A stretch of DNA of 64,000 nucleotides from an uncultured Elusimicrobiales bacterium. GTDB lineage: Bacteria; Elusimicrobiota; Elusimicrobia; Elusimicrobiales; Elusimicrobiaceae. Both the position numbers and the translations under genes were made by a program. Every line of letters starts with the position of its first letter. Within the stretch, counting starts at the first letter, position 1. This document shows, one piece after another, positions 17,102 through 25,940 of the stretch. The notes beneath the pieces are model-generated. The model did no database searches, was not told the origin of the DNA, and worked only from the letters and a program-made list of their open reading frames with translations. The stretch covers positions 1 to 64,000 of the forward strand of contig CALUVB010000022.1 of assembly GCA_944324115.1 (NCBI GenBank), read 5' to 3'.

Positions 17102-17659
17102 TTATAAAACAATCAGCCGAATAGCCATAAACGCCAATACCAATCCGGCCACAAATTCCGTTTTCTTGCCCCGTATGCTGCGAGCTGTTTTTCTGCCCAA
17201 ATGGAAACCAAGCACCGTCATGGCAAAACTAATTACGATCAGAAAAAGGATCTGCGGGAACCAGCTTTTGCCCATCAGTTCCAGCGCATATCCCACCAAA
17301 AAGAACGGCGCCGCCGCCAAGGCGGATACGCGCACCATTTTTTTTGAATCGTCTACTTCTTTTTCTTTAAAGCTGGGCGACTTTTCAATTGTTTCCAGCA
17401 TGCACTTAATGCCCAAAAGCAACAAGAAAGCAAAGGCAATCCAATTATTTGCGTTTACAAAATAGGGCCGGAAGAAAATAATGCTGAACAAATAACCGGC
17501 AGTAAAAAGCAACGCGTTAAATCCGGCGAAATAAAAAGCCGCTTTAATAGAAAAGACACTTTTGGTTTTCAGCTCCATATTCATAGAAGACATATTGGCT
17601 GTAACCAGATGGTCAGTACACAAACAGATGAAAATAATAATGACCGCCACTAAGCCCAT
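17102..17659 (-). CDS. diverged MntP-like membrane protein
   Basis: This 185-residue protein has six predicted helices and the size and layout of the MntP manganese exporter. It is a paralogue of the gene just upstream. MntP needs an acidic residue in each half. Here the first is kept in LCTDHLVTAN (Asp16) but the second-half TSLDALLVG motif reads AAPFFLVGY (about 117-123), so the second Asp is missing. It may be a partner subunit of the intact MntP, a transporter for a different ion, or a decaying copy. It has its own AAGGAG site and lies about 33 bases after the upstream stop, in one operon. Confidence 0.75.
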   Translation of the reverse strand: MGLVAVIIIFICLCTDHLVTANMSSMNMELKTKSVFSIKAAFYFAGFNALLFTAGYLFSIIFFRPYFVNANNWIAFAFLLLLGIKCMLETIEKSPSFKEKEVDDSKKMVRVSALAAAPFFLVGYALELMGKSWFPQILFLIVISFAMTVLGFHLGRKTARSIRGKKTEFVAGLVLAFMAIRLIVL

Positions 17660-17692
17660 AATTTCTCCTTTGCAGCGTAAGCTGCTTTTATA

Positions 17693-18256
17693 TTACCAAA
17701 TTCCAAGCCCTGCAAGCAGAACTTTTGTACCTACCCCCACCAAAGCAAGCCCGCCCAGTGCTTCCATTAAAGTACCAAACCGACGGCCCAAAAAACTGCC
17801 TAAAAAGAAACCGCTATAGCTGGTAATAAATACACAGCCCGCCATAAAACCCACCGTCAGCCCAAACGGCGCCGCCGTAAGAGAGAGCGCCATACCCACC
17901 AGCAAGGCGTCTAAACTGGTGGCTATCGCCAAAGCCGCAACCGTCTTGATTGATACCAAGCGCTGCAAAGCCGGGCCTTCTTTTTTTTCAAAGGATTCTT
18001 TAATCATTTTTAGTCCGATAAACACCAAGACGAAAAATGCAATCCAATGATCAAAACGATCTATCCAACGGCCCAGCTCCCGGCCGCCCCACCAGCCGCT
18101 GCAGAACATGACCACATGCGCCATGGCAAAACTGCAGCTTACCCAAAAAGTCGTTCCATGCCGCACCCGGCAGGAGGCACAACCGGAAGCCAATGTAACG
18201 GCGAAATTATCCATAGACAAACCTAAGGCGACTATTAAAGCGGATAGAATGTTCAT
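17693..18256 (-). CDS. mntP: MntP-family manganese exporter
   Basis: This 187-residue, six-helix inner-membrane protein has the two MntP half-motifs: GLSMDNFAVT (Asp16) and IATSLDALLVGMALS (Asp116). These are the conserved aspartates needed for Mn2+ efflux in E. coli MntP. A cytoplasmic loop (about 86-102) separates the halves. Four Cys occur between residues 26 and 52. No yybP-ykoY riboswitch fits in the 39-base gap to the divergent sdaA gene. A TGT-TATCAT box ends seven bases before the ATG, so the message is probably leaderless. It is followed by its degenerate paralogue. Confidence 0.88.
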   Translation of the reverse strand: MNILSALIVALGLSMDNFAVTLASGCASCRVRHGTTFWVSCSFAMAHVVMFCSGWWGGRELGRWIDRFDHWIAFFVLVFIGLKMIKESFEKKEGPALQRLVSIKTVAALAIATSLDALLVGMALSLTAAPFGLTVGFMAGCVFITSYSGFFLGSFLGRRFGTLMEALGGLALVGVGTKVLLAGLGIW

Positions 18257-18263
18257 GTAAATT

Positions 18264-18272
18264 ATGATAACA
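18264..18272 (-). promoter_or_regulatory. extended -10 promoter of the mntP pair
   Basis: TGT-TATCAT on the minus strand, seven bases before the ATG at 18256, with no ribosome-binding site between. Confidence 0.5.
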
Positions 18273-18295
18273 TTTTTAAAAGGCGTATACAGAAT

Positions 18296-19510
18296 ATGGA
18301 AACATTACGGGAACTCTATAAAATCGGCTGCGGTCCTTCCAGCAGCCACACCATGGGCCCGCGCAAAGCTGCGGACCAATTCAACCGCCGTTGGCCGCAA
18401 GCGTCGGCCTTTCGGGCCACGCTGTATGGTTCTTTGGCGGCCACCGGCAAAGGCCACTTAACCGATTTTACATTGCGTGAAGCATTTTATCCTAAGCCGG
18501 TAGATATCATTTTTGACGGGGAAACCGTACTTAAAAAACACCCCAACGCCCTTACCTTGGAAGCGCTGGACCAGGCCGGGCATGTAATAGGACAATACAC
18601 GATTTACAGCATCGGCGGAGGGGCTATACGAGACGATGAAACCTTCGGCAAAGAATTAAACAACGTTTATCCGCACAAATCCATGAATGAAATTCTGCAA
18701 TACACCTCAGAGAAACGCATGCTTTTATGGGAATATGTGGAAGAATGCGAAGGGACCGACATTTGGGATTACCTGACGGAAGTATGGCTGACTATGAAGG
18801 AAACCATGAAGCGCGGTCTGTCCAAACGCGGGGTGTTGCCGGGCTCGCTCAATTTGGAGCGCAAGGCCCAGCGCTATTTGTACAAGGCAGAAAACTCCCC
18901 ACAATACTTGCGCCGCATGAATAATTTGTTTGCTTATGCGCTGGCTTGCGCTGAGGAGAATGCTTCCGGCGGCATTGTCGTGACAGCGCCCACCTGCGGC
19001 TCCTGCGGAGTGGTGCCCGCCGTATGCCGTTTGGTGCAGGAAATTTGTGAATTTGAAGACAATACCATTATCCGCGCTTTGGCCACAGCCAGTTTGTTCG
19101 GAAATATGGCCAAAGCCAATGCCTCTATTTCCGGGGCCGAAGTGGGCTGCCAAGGGGAAATCGGCGTAGCATGCGCCATGGCGGCTGCCGCCACCTGCCA
19201 GCTGGAGGGCGGAGACAATAAACGTATTGAGTATTCTGCTGAAATGGGGCTGGAACACCATCTGGGCTTAACCTGCGACCCGGTAGACGGACTGGTGCAA
19301 ATTCCATGTATAGAACGCAACGCCTTAGCGGCGTCGCGCGCGTTGGATTGCGCCACATATGCCTTAATGTCAGACGGGCACAACCGCGTATCTTACGATG
19401 ATGTATTAGCCACTATGATGCAAACAGGCAAAGACATGAATCAAGCTTACCGCGAAACGGCCCAAGGCGGGCTGGCGCGTTTTTTTCACTTAAATCACAA
19501 GGGGGAATAA
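18296..19510 (+). CDS. sdaA: iron-sulfur L-serine dehydratase
   Basis: This 404-residue one-chain L-serine ammonia-lyase deaminates serine to pyruvate. The N-terminal beta domain has GCGPSSSHTMGPRKA. The C-terminal alpha domain has the 4Fe-4S cysteine motifs TAPTCGSCG, EVGCQGEIG and LTCDPVDGL. All cluster ligands are present; the enzyme is normally oxygen-sensitive, which fits an anaerobe. The start at 18296 has only a weak AAGG at a long distance, and a TATACA box lies just before it, so initiation may be leaderless. A nitroreductase follows two bases after the stop. Confidence 0.93.
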   Translation: METLRELYKIGCGPSSSHTMGPRKAADQFNRRWPQASAFRATLYGSLAATGKGHLTDFTLREAFYPKPVDIIFDGETVLKKHPNALTLEALDQAGHVIGQYTIYSIGGGAIRDDETFGKELNNVYPHKSMNEILQYTSEKRMLLWEYVEECEGTDIWDYLTEVWLTMKETMKRGLSKRGVLPGSLNLERKAQRYLYKAENSPQYLRRMNNLFAYALACAEENASGGIVVTAPTCGSCGVVPAVCRLVQEICEFEDNTIIRALATASLFGNMAKANASISGAEVGCQGEIGVACAMAAAATCQLEGGDNKRIEYSAEMGLEHHLGLTCDPVDGLVQIPCIERNALAASRALDCATYALMSDGHNRVSYDDVLATMMQTGKDMNQAYRETAQGGLARFFHLNHKGE

Positions 19511-19512
19511 TC

Positions 19513-20022
19513 ATGCAAACACTAGAAGCTATTACCAAAAGGCGGTCTATCCGCAAATTTACCAACAAAGCGCTCTCTCAGCAAGATATAGAAACGCTGT
19601 TACAGGCTGCCATGTTGGCGCCCACGGCACGCAATGCTCAAGAGTGGGATTTTGTAGTGGTGCGGGACCGGGCTGTTTTAAATCAATTGATGAAAGCGCA
19701 CCCATATTCCCACATGTTATCCACCGCCGACTGCGCTATTATCGTCTGCGGTGACACACAACGCGAAACTGCCGCCGGTTATTGGCCGGGGGATTGCGGC
19801 GCCGCCACGCAGAATATTTTACTGGCTGCCACCGATATGGGTCTGGGCTCTGTATGGCTGGGAGTTTATCCGACTCAGGAGCGCATGGAAGCCATCGCCA
19901 ATGTATTGGGACTGCCTAAACACGTTAAGCCGTTTAATATGATTGCTTTAGGTTACCCAGATGAACACAAAGAAGAGGTGGACCGCTTTGACCCTGCCAA
20001 GGTACACTATGAGAAGTGGTAA
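19513..20022 (+). CDS. nitroreductase-family flavoprotein
   Basis: This 169-residue FMN-dependent oxidoreductase has the N-terminal RRSIRKFTNK phosphate-binding motif, LLQAAMLAPTARNAQEW, a central GDCGAATQNILLAA helix and a C-terminal GYPDE element. The substrate cannot be assigned; family members reduce nitro compounds, quinones or flavins. The ribosome site GGGGG lies seven bases before the ATG and the gene is in an operon with sdaA. A strong terminator follows. Confidence 0.9.
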   Translation: MQTLEAITKRRSIRKFTNKALSQQDIETLLQAAMLAPTARNAQEWDFVVVRDRAVLNQLMKAHPYSHMLSTADCAIIVCGDTQRETAAGYWPGDCGAATQNILLAATDMGLGSVWLGVYPTQERMEAIANVLGLPKHVKPFNMIALGYPDEHKEEVDRFDPAKVHYEKW

Positions 20023-20065
20023 TAAATAAACGCCTCTTTTATTAAACAATGTAGTTTTAATATAT

Positions 20066-20095
20066 AAAAGCGGGCTTTTTTAAGCCCGCTTTTTT
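20066..20095 (+). terminator. intrinsic terminator
   Basis: AAAAGCGGGCTT pairs with AAGCCCGCTTTT and continues as a T run. It ends the sdaA-nitroreductase operon. Confidence 0.9.
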
Positions 20096-20248
20096 AGCTC
20101 TGTTCTAATCATCACAAATACATTATTTGATTTTACCGCCTGTTAGCAAATAAATTCCTTCTATATATAAAAGCCTGCCCAACATCAAAGCTCTGGCATC
20201 TCCATATGCACAGCTGTAAACGCTTGCCTCTGGCTCTCTAGCCCAGAG

Positions 20249-21427
20249 TTATTTTTTTTGATTATTTGCGTTAATAGGCACACCAGCCGCCAACAGCTGT
20301 TCTTCTATCTCTTTGTATCTGTTTTTCTTGGCAATCGTTAAAGCCGTTTGCCCGGCATTATCAGCAATATTCACATCTGCACCCGCTGCCAAAAGCTGCT
20401 GCACTTTTTCCGTACTTCCATCACGCACAGCAAATATCAGCGCTGTTTTACCTCGGTTATCTTTTGCATGTACGTCTGCGCCCGCTGCCAAAAGTTGCCG
20501 CACTATTTCCGTACTTCCATCACTAGCAGCAGTCATCAGAGCTGTTTCACCTTCATTATCTTTTGCATTTACGTCTGCACCTGCTGCCAAAAATAACTGT
20601 ACTATATCTATATAATTATGTTCGATCGCACTAAATAGTGCACGTGTTTTTTGGTGGTTTGAATATATATCCGCTTCAAGTAATACGCGGACCACATTGG
20701 TCTCTCCGTATAAAGCCGCCCTTTTCAATGCAGAATAATCGTCATCGGGAATTTCACCATTTGCCGCTTTCACTACATTTAGCATATCCACAGCAACGGG
20801 AATTTTCTCCTCATCATCTTTAGCGTAATCGGCTATTAAGGATAAGAGATTTTTTTCAATTTTCTTTTCATTAGGTAATGTCACCTGATACTCATTGTCA
20901 AAATTTATTTTTTTCGTTTTACAAGCCTTTTTTAACCCCTCCACATCACCCTGCAAAATGGCAGATAAATAATACTTTTCAAACCTTCTTTCATCTATTG
21001 TTCTTCTAATAAAGGTTTCATGCTTCGTATCCGCCAGAAACACCACTCCCATGGTACAAAGGAAAGCGCCTAAAGTGAATAGGAGTATTTTCAAAGAAAT
21101 TCCTTGGCTTATGATAGAGGGAATTGTCCACAACATACCAATAACTAATCCAATAATAGCCGCTATGATATAACTCGAGACGACTACTTCCCAAAAGGGA
21201 AATTTATCAGCACCCGGCGCAAGCATCACCAACAACGCAGTTTTAATTGTATTTACAATGGCTAAGGGAATTACCACAATCAAAGATATTTTAAATGCTC
21301 GGAAAAGCATTCTAAGCAAGATGGCAAACAATTCTTTTTGGAGAAAATACGAAGACACAAAGAATACAAGTCCAGATACACATAGAGCTATTACCGTCGC
21401 CTTTTGAGTTCCTCCGTAGCAACACAA
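20249..21427 (-). CDS. membrane protein with C-terminal ankyrin repeats
   Basis: This is a protein of up to 392 residues. N-terminal hydrophobic helices (about 10-145) are followed by a linker (about 150-240) and about five ankyrin repeats (about 240-385). The last three repeats are near-canonical, for example AAGADVNAKDNEGETALMTA. The linker (LSAILQGDVEGLKKAC) matches that of the larger ankyrin protein at 34636, so the two form a family. The start is unsure: the TTG at 21427 is the first usable codon, a GGAGG follows 14 bases later without a good start after it, and an out-of-frame ATG lies upstream. An early frameshift or a truncated N-terminus is possible. Confidence 0.75.
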   Translation of the reverse strand: MCCYGGTQKATVIALCVSGLVFFVSSYFLQKELFAILLRMLFRAFKISLIVVIPLAIVNTIKTALLVMLAPGADKFPFWEVVVSSYIIAAIIGLVIGMLWTIPSIISQGISLKILLFTLGAFLCTMGVVFLADTKHETFIRRTIDERRFEKYYLSAILQGDVEGLKKACKTKKINFDNEYQVTLPNEKKIEKNLLSLIADYAKDDEEKIPVAVDMLNVVKAANGEIPDDDYSALKRAALYGETNVVRVLLEADIYSNHQKTRALFSAIEHNYIDIVQLFLAAGADVNAKDNEGETALMTAASDGSTEIVRQLLAAGADVHAKDNRGKTALIFAVRDGSTEKVQQLLAAGADVNIADNAGQTALTIAKKNRYKEIEEQLLAAGVPINANNQKK

Positions 21428-21668
21428 TATAAAAGATTTTCATTATCTGGCAGTACCGTGGATATTTTTGCCACACAATGACAACAAGCTTCTAGCGGTT
21501 GCGCCGCAAAGCACCACCCTATATAGTTATCCATTGTATCATATGTATTACAAAAAATTATCTGCTCACTAAAGAAATAGCTTGAGAAATGAAAGGAAAG
21601 GGGTTATAAAAAGTTAAAATTAAAGATAAAAGCGTATAGAAACGTACAAATAATGCACTCAACCAATA
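21428..21668. other. AT-rich intergenic region
   Basis: About 240 bases between an ankyrin gene start and the end of prepilin 2. It is AT-rich and has no open frame or hairpin that I can support. Confidence 0.5.
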
Positions 21669-22280
21669 TTAAGGCAGCACATAATACTGCAAATCACCTT
21701 CGACGGATAAGGGAGTTCCGCCTAAACTGGCGCAGACTTGTTTGCCGGTTTTATCATTCTTAAGCGCCATGCAATAGCGTTGGGAGCCTAAAGAAGGAGA
21801 GGCAGAATAATACAGATGATACGAATTAAGCATACAGTATGCCACTCCGCGGCTGCTATTATACTCAGACCCGTCTTCTATCCAACATTGATAGGTAGAA
21901 GATGCACACCGCCCCGGATAATCGTGAGATTTACAGTCGCCCAGCGCCACATCTAATTCCGAAAAATCAGTAGCATAAACTCCATTTGCCATATAATAGC
22001 GATCCTGAGCCTGGCGGATAGAGTTGGCTATCGTGACAATTTGCACATAGCGTGCTTTCAATACCGCCGCTTGATATTGCGGCAAAGCGACTGCCGCCAA
22101 AATGCCGATAATCAACACAACCACCAACAGTTCTATCAGCGTAAAGCCGCGCCACGCCCAATTGACAAGTCCATAATGGCAGGACTTTGTAAAGCTGCCA
22201 GAAATGAATTTAAAACATCTTTGTTTGTCTGCCAGCAGTCTTTTTACGGTAAAAATAGTTTTTTGACAAAATCTTCTCAT
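21669..22280 (-). CDS. type IV prepilin-like protein
   Basis: This 203-residue prepilin has a long basic leader ([10 protein letters not shown] onward), then [20 protein letters not shown] (about 43-62) with the prepilin peptidase site and Glu+5. The alpha-1 segment is [17 protein letters not shown], then [20 protein letters not shown]. Cys pairs in the C-terminal domain likely form the disulfide-bonded D-region (YCMAL to VCASLGG). It should be a subunit of a type IV pilus or type II secretion pseudopilus. No Shine-Dalgarno sequence is present; a TGA-TAAAAT box lies six bases before the ATG, and the start codon sits in the loop of an inverted repeat. Confidence 0.92.
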   Translation of the reverse strand: MRRFCQKTIFTVKRLLADKQRCFKFISGSFTKSCHYGLVNWAWRGFTLIELLVVVLIIGILAAVALPQYQAAVLKARYVQIVTIANSIRQAQDRYYMANGVYATDFSELDVALGDCKSHDYPGRCASSTYQCWIEDGSEYNSSRGVAYCMLNSYHLYYSASPSLGSQRYCMALKNDKTGKQVCASLGGTPLSVEGDLQYYVLP

Positions 22281-22300
22281 AGACAGATTTTATCAAAAAA
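22259..22300 (-). promoter_or_regulatory. start-codon dyad and leaderless promoter of prepilin 2
   Basis: Arms of 16 bases (22259-22274 and 22285-22300) pair with a single G-U on the coding strand. The 10-base loop holds the ATG. The upstream arm contains a T-tract and the box TGA-TAAAAT. Arm sequence differs from the copies at 68 and 47837 while pairing is kept. Confidence 0.6.
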
Positions 22301-22376
22301 AAAGTCAAGAATAAGCCGGATTTTATTTTTATCAGAAAAAAAGAGTCTCCCTATTCTTTACTTATTCTTTTCTTTG

Positions 22377-22385
22377 TGCTATCCT
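22377..22385 (+). promoter_or_regulatory. extended -10 promoter
   Basis: TGC-TATCCT, 27 bases before the ATG at 22413, followed by an AGGGGG ribosome site. Confidence 0.5.
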
Positions 22386-22412
22386 GTAAAAAGGGTTTTA
22401 GGGGGTAGCCAA

Positions 22413-24632
22413 ATGGTCAAAGTTTCCAAATCTGTATTCCGCGCTTTATGGATTATATCCGCCTGCATTTTGGTGTCTGGAGCAGGCCTGTTTTTATATG
22501 TATATCACCTAAGAGCTTCTTTGCATGCAGAGTTGATTTCCTATTTAGATGAAATGGCACAACAGGGGGTCCGTATCCTTAATACCCAAATTAAAGGCGA
22601 TGTCAGCTCCCTCCAATCCGCCGCTACGGCTATTTCTACATACAAAACCTTAGATAACAAACCCTGGACCGAATTGTTAACAGAAGAAACCCGCCAAAAT
22701 GAATTTAAACGCATGGCTTTTATATTACCCAATGGCGTGGCCTATTTAAGCGATGGGTTCTTAATCAATCTGGCCCACCGGGATTATTTCCGCCAAGGGC
22801 TGGAAGGCAAAAGCGCTATTTCGGACCCGTTAACAGATACCGTGGACCAAGGCACAGCCATCATTCTCTCAGTGCCCGTGCTGGCGGCTGACGGACAAGT
22901 ACGCGGCGTATTAATTGCGGCCCACCCAACTGACATGTATGGCAAATTGATTGCAAGCGACAGTTTCCAAGGAAAAGGATATTCACTCATCGTAAAAGCG
23001 AACGGAGACAAAGTAGCCACCTCCCAATTCGCCCAGGCGGACCGCAGCGTAAGCAACATTTTCCAATCCGCGCGCAACCGCAACCTGGATATAGAAGGAA
23101 CTATGCGTAAGGATATGCAAGAAGGCCGCAGCGGCACGTTGCGCTTCTACCGCCAAGGAGAGGGGTGGCTCTATATCAGCTATGTACCGGTAGGAATCAA
23201 TGACTGGTATTTCTTATCTGTCGTGCCGGAACAAGTGGCTACGCAAAAAACTAAGAATTTACTGTATCTCTCCCTGATTTTATGTGCCACAGGATTTATT
23301 GTATTTGTATTTCTATTGTTCTATATTTACCGGCAAAGCAACCGCAATCACGCCACTTTGTACCAAGCTGCTTATATAGACCCCATTTTACAGCGCCCCA
23401 ACTGGGTCAAAATACAGCAAGAAATGGCCGATTTGCTGACACAAAGCCAAGATCCGTATGCGTTTGTGGTGTTTGATATTAATAAATTTAAAGTCGTAAA
23501 TGACCGCTTAGGCTACAACCAATCCAATGATTTATTGCGCCATATCGCCTCTGTGCTGCAAGAAGACGTAAAAGAAGACGAATTGTTCTGCCGCGTACAA
23601 GCAGACGTTTTTGCACTTCTGCTGCGTATACAAACCCCGGAACAATTAAAAAACCGATTAGAATTAATCAATGAAAAAATCGTCAACTTCCACCCGGCAA
23701 CACAAGGCCGGCTGCAACTGATTTTATCTTTCGGCGTATGCCCGGTAACCAACAAAGACTTATCTCCGGCTGATTTGTTTTTGCGCGCAGTATTAGCCCG
23801 GGGAACCGTCAAAGGCCATTATAATGATATCGTTGGATTTTATGATGACAATCTGCGCAGCCGCCTTTTACAGGAGCAGACCATTGAAAATGATATGGAA
23901 GATGCTTTGTTCAACCGGGAATTTACGCTTTTGTTGTCTCCTATCCTCACCATGGAAGCAATCCCTGCCGCCGCCAAAGAATATACGGTATGGACACCCA
24001 AAGATAAACCTGCCATAGATACCGATTTCTTCCTTTCCGTATTTACCAAGAATGGGTTTATTTCCCGCTTAGATACCTATATGGCGGAAGAAGCCTGCCG
24101 CGTTCTCCAAGACTGGAAAACCCAGCAACAAGCAACCGTTCCGATTGCATTAAACGTGTCGGCAGCCAGTTTGCGCAGTCCTTATTTCTCCTCTGTATTA
24201 TTGCAGCTGGCACGGCAGTATGAAATTCCCACTTCCAACTTAATTTTGCAATTAAGCCCCCGCACAGATCCGGCAGATATTCCGCTGCTTAAACAACTGG
24301 CCGAACGGCTGCATAAAGAAGGATTTAGATTGGCCCTCAATCATTTTGGCCGTGGTACCATTTCTTTAGACTTAATCCAAACTCTACCTCTAGATATGGT
24401 CATCATGGAAGGCGAATTTATCCGGGATTTAGAACACAACGCCAAAATTCCGCCCATTTTGCAGGCTTTTGTAGATATGGCCCAAAAACTGCAATTACAT
24501 CTTGTTTTTGACGGAGTGGAAACGGAAAAACAACTCAACCTGTTGCGGCAATTGGGGCCCGCATGGTGGACCGGACCACTGGCTGGAAAGGCAGTGCCGG
24601 CTCAACAATTTTTTTCCGAAAAATCCGAATAA
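22413..24632 (+). CDS. membrane sensor with degenerate GGDEF and EAL domains
   Basis: This 739-residue protein has a helix (about 10-32), a periplasmic Cache-like sensor (about 35-285), a second helix (about 292-315), a GGDEF-fold domain (about 340-485) and an EAL-fold domain (about 500-735). The GGDEF signature reads QADVF, so no cyclase activity is expected. The EAL site is also lost: the EAL residues read KEY, the usual ILEITES is ILQLSPR, DDFG is NHFG, and the metal Glu of EGVET is Asp. It probably binds ligands or c-di-GMP without turning it over, or signals by protein contact; that role is inference. The ATG at 22413 is chosen for its AGGGGG site. The intact EAL paralogue is at 40114. 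Confidence 0.9.
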   Translation: MVKVSKSVFRALWIISACILVSGAGLFLYVYHLRASLHAELISYLDEMAQQGVRILNTQIKGDVSSLQSAATAISTYKTLDNKPWTELLTEETRQNEFKRMAFILPNGVAYLSDGFLINLAHRDYFRQGLEGKSAISDPLTDTVDQGTAIILSVPVLAADGQVRGVLIAAHPTDMYGKLIASDSFQGKGYSLIVKANGDKVATSQFAQADRSVSNIFQSARNRNLDIEGTMRKDMQEGRSGTLRFYRQGEGWLYISYVPVGINDWYFLSVVPEQVATQKTKNLLYLSLILCATGFIVFVFLLFYIYRQSNRNHATLYQAAYIDPILQRPNWVKIQQEMADLLTQSQDPYAFVVFDINKFKVVNDRLGYNQSNDLLRHIASVLQEDVKEDELFCRVQADVFALLLRIQTPEQLKNRLELINEKIVNFHPATQGRLQLILSFGVCPVTNKDLSPADLFLRAVLARGTVKGHYNDIVGFYDDNLRSRLLQEQTIENDMEDALFNREFTLLLSPILTMEAIPAAAKEYTVWTPKDKPAIDTDFFLSVFTKNGFISRLDTYMAEEACRVLQDWKTQQQATVPIALNVSAASLRSPYFSSVLLQLARQYEIPTSNLILQLSPRTDPADIPLLKQLAERLHKEGFRLALNHFGRGTISLDLIQTLPLDMVIMEGEFIRDLEHNAKIPPILQAFVDMAQKLQLHLVFDGVETEKQLNLLRQLGPAWWTGPLAGKAVPAQQFFSEKSE

Positions 24633-24890
24633 ACAGGATACCCCGCACAGGGGCTGTTCCTGCTGACAAGAAGGGCGCGTGCCTGTTGCAAAACATGAAG
24701 GTTTAAATATTTATCAAATATAAGAAACGTAATAATTAAACGACCTCTTAATCATCCAAACCAAGAGGAAACTAGCTGTTTAATTATAATAAAGCCACCC
24801 CAATTAAAAATATATCAGGGGCTTCTTCAGCACTTGATTTGCCTTAGGAAAACTAAAAATAGTAAAATAAAAAAGTAATAGCTGATTTAT
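24633..24890. other. intergenic region before tRNA-His
   Basis: No gene is seen. The last 60 bases are AT-rich and may hold the tRNA promoter, but I cannot place a clear -35 and -10 pair. Confidence 0.5.
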
Positions 24891-24965
24891 GGTGGATGTA
24901 GCTCAGCTGGTTAGAGCGCCGGTCTGTGGAACCGGAGGTCGCGGGTTCAAATCTCGTCATCCACC
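24891..24965 (+). tRNA. tRNA-His (GTG anticodon)
   Basis: A full cloverleaf is visible. The acceptor GTGGATG pairs with CATCCAC. The D arm contains GCTCAGCTGGTTAGAGC. The anticodon stem CCGGT/ACCGG holds loop CTGTGGA with anticodon GTG. The T loop is TTCAAAT. The extra G at -1 (24891) faces the discriminator C, a tRNA-His identity feature. CCA is not encoded. Confidence 0.97.
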
Positions 24966-25205
24966 CTTTTGAACTATTTGCAAAAAGCCGTTTCTCCCAA
25001 GGAAAGTAAAACAGCATCAATAGAAAACATTAAGGAAGATACCGCAGTAAATGTTTTCGGCAAGCAAAATCTTTTTGTCACAGATTAGAAAAAGTCTTGG
25101 TTGGACCACCAAAAACTGTTTCTCTGTGCACCAGCGGTACATTGCTATATGCTTTCTGGCTCTAGCCCTATCTGCCCGCTATTCATTTTTCACCCAATAG
25201 CTGTA
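24966..25205. other. intergenic region after tRNA-His
   Basis: No supported gene. The tRNA is followed by CCTTTT. I found no flanking repeat that would mark an integrated element at this tRNA. Confidence 0.5.
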
Positions 25206-25940
25206 TTATAAAAATATGGCCAAAGCAGGCCATACATATAATAAACTGTCTATTCGATCAGCAAGTCCTCCGTGCCCCGGAAGCAACGTGCCAAAATCCT
25301 TTATTTTTAGCTGCCGTTTCAAAGCAGATAAGGTGGCGTCTCCAGCAAAACCTCCCACAGCCAAAGCTCCCCCACACAAAATGGCTGCCCAACCCCGAAT
25401 CTCCACAAAATACGGCGCGGCCGCATAAGCCACACACGCGCTCGTTGCAATTCCACCCAAAAAGCCTTCCCAGGTTTTGGCAGGGCTGATCGTCGGCAAA
25501 ATGGCGTGTTTGCCCAAACCTTTTCCCCATAAATATTGAAACACATCATTTAATTGCGTAAGAACAGCTGCAAAAAAGAAAAATTCCTGACTTTTGCTAT
25601 ACACTACATAACCGCTAAACCAACTGATCAACAACAGCGCACATACGATAATTCCTAGGAAAACCGCCTTTCCAGAGAAAGGCGGAGACAAGAAAAAAGA
25701 AGAAACAATTTCCCAAACGGACAGCCCCGCCAACAAACCAAATACCAAAACAACACCCGGAACCGGCAACACAAAAAAAGAGGAAAAAACCACGAGAATA
25801 CACGCCCAACTTTTAACACGCAGCCATACCCGTTCCAGTTCCGGCGTTTTCCGGCAGCGCTGCAATATGCGGACAAGAAACGCCGCCACCACCAGCAATC
25901 CGGCCATTACCAACAAACCGCAGGCGATTTTATGGGACAT
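25206..25940 (-). CDS. ynbB: CDP-diglyceride synthase (CdsA/YnbB type)
   Basis: This 244-residue integral membrane phosphatidate cytidylyltransferase has about seven helices. The family signature lies in the C-terminal third: SPAKTWEGFLGG, GDATLSALKRQLKIKDFG and LLPGHGGLADRIDS. It makes CDP-diacylglycerol from phosphatidate and CTP. Its place next to YnbA-, YnbC- and YnbD-like genes marks it as YnbB rather than the housekeeping CdsA, and it is shorter than E. coli YnbB. The ATG at 25940 has GGAGA upstream and overlaps the end of the transporter gene by 11 bases. Confidence 0.88.
   Translation of the reverse strand: MSHKIACGLLVMAGLLVVAAFLVRILQRCRKTPELERVWLRVKSWACILVVFSSFFVLPVPGVVLVFGLLAGLSVWEIVSSFFLSPPFSGKAVFLGIIVCALLLISWFSGYVVYSKSQEFFFFAAVLTQLNDVFQYLWGKGLGKHAILPTISPAKTWEGFLGGIATSACVAYAAAPYFVEIRGWAAILCGGALAVGGFAGDATLSALKRQLKIKDFGTLLPGHGGLADRIDSLLYVWPALAIFL

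Noticed and set aside
17660-17692. Manganese riboswitch between or before the mntP genes
   Set aside because: The gaps are only 33 and 39 bases, too short for a yybP-ykoY element, and the conserved motifs are absent.
24891-24965. tRNA-His as an attachment site for an integrated element
   Set aside because: No integrase, transposase or duplicated tRNA end was found on either side.
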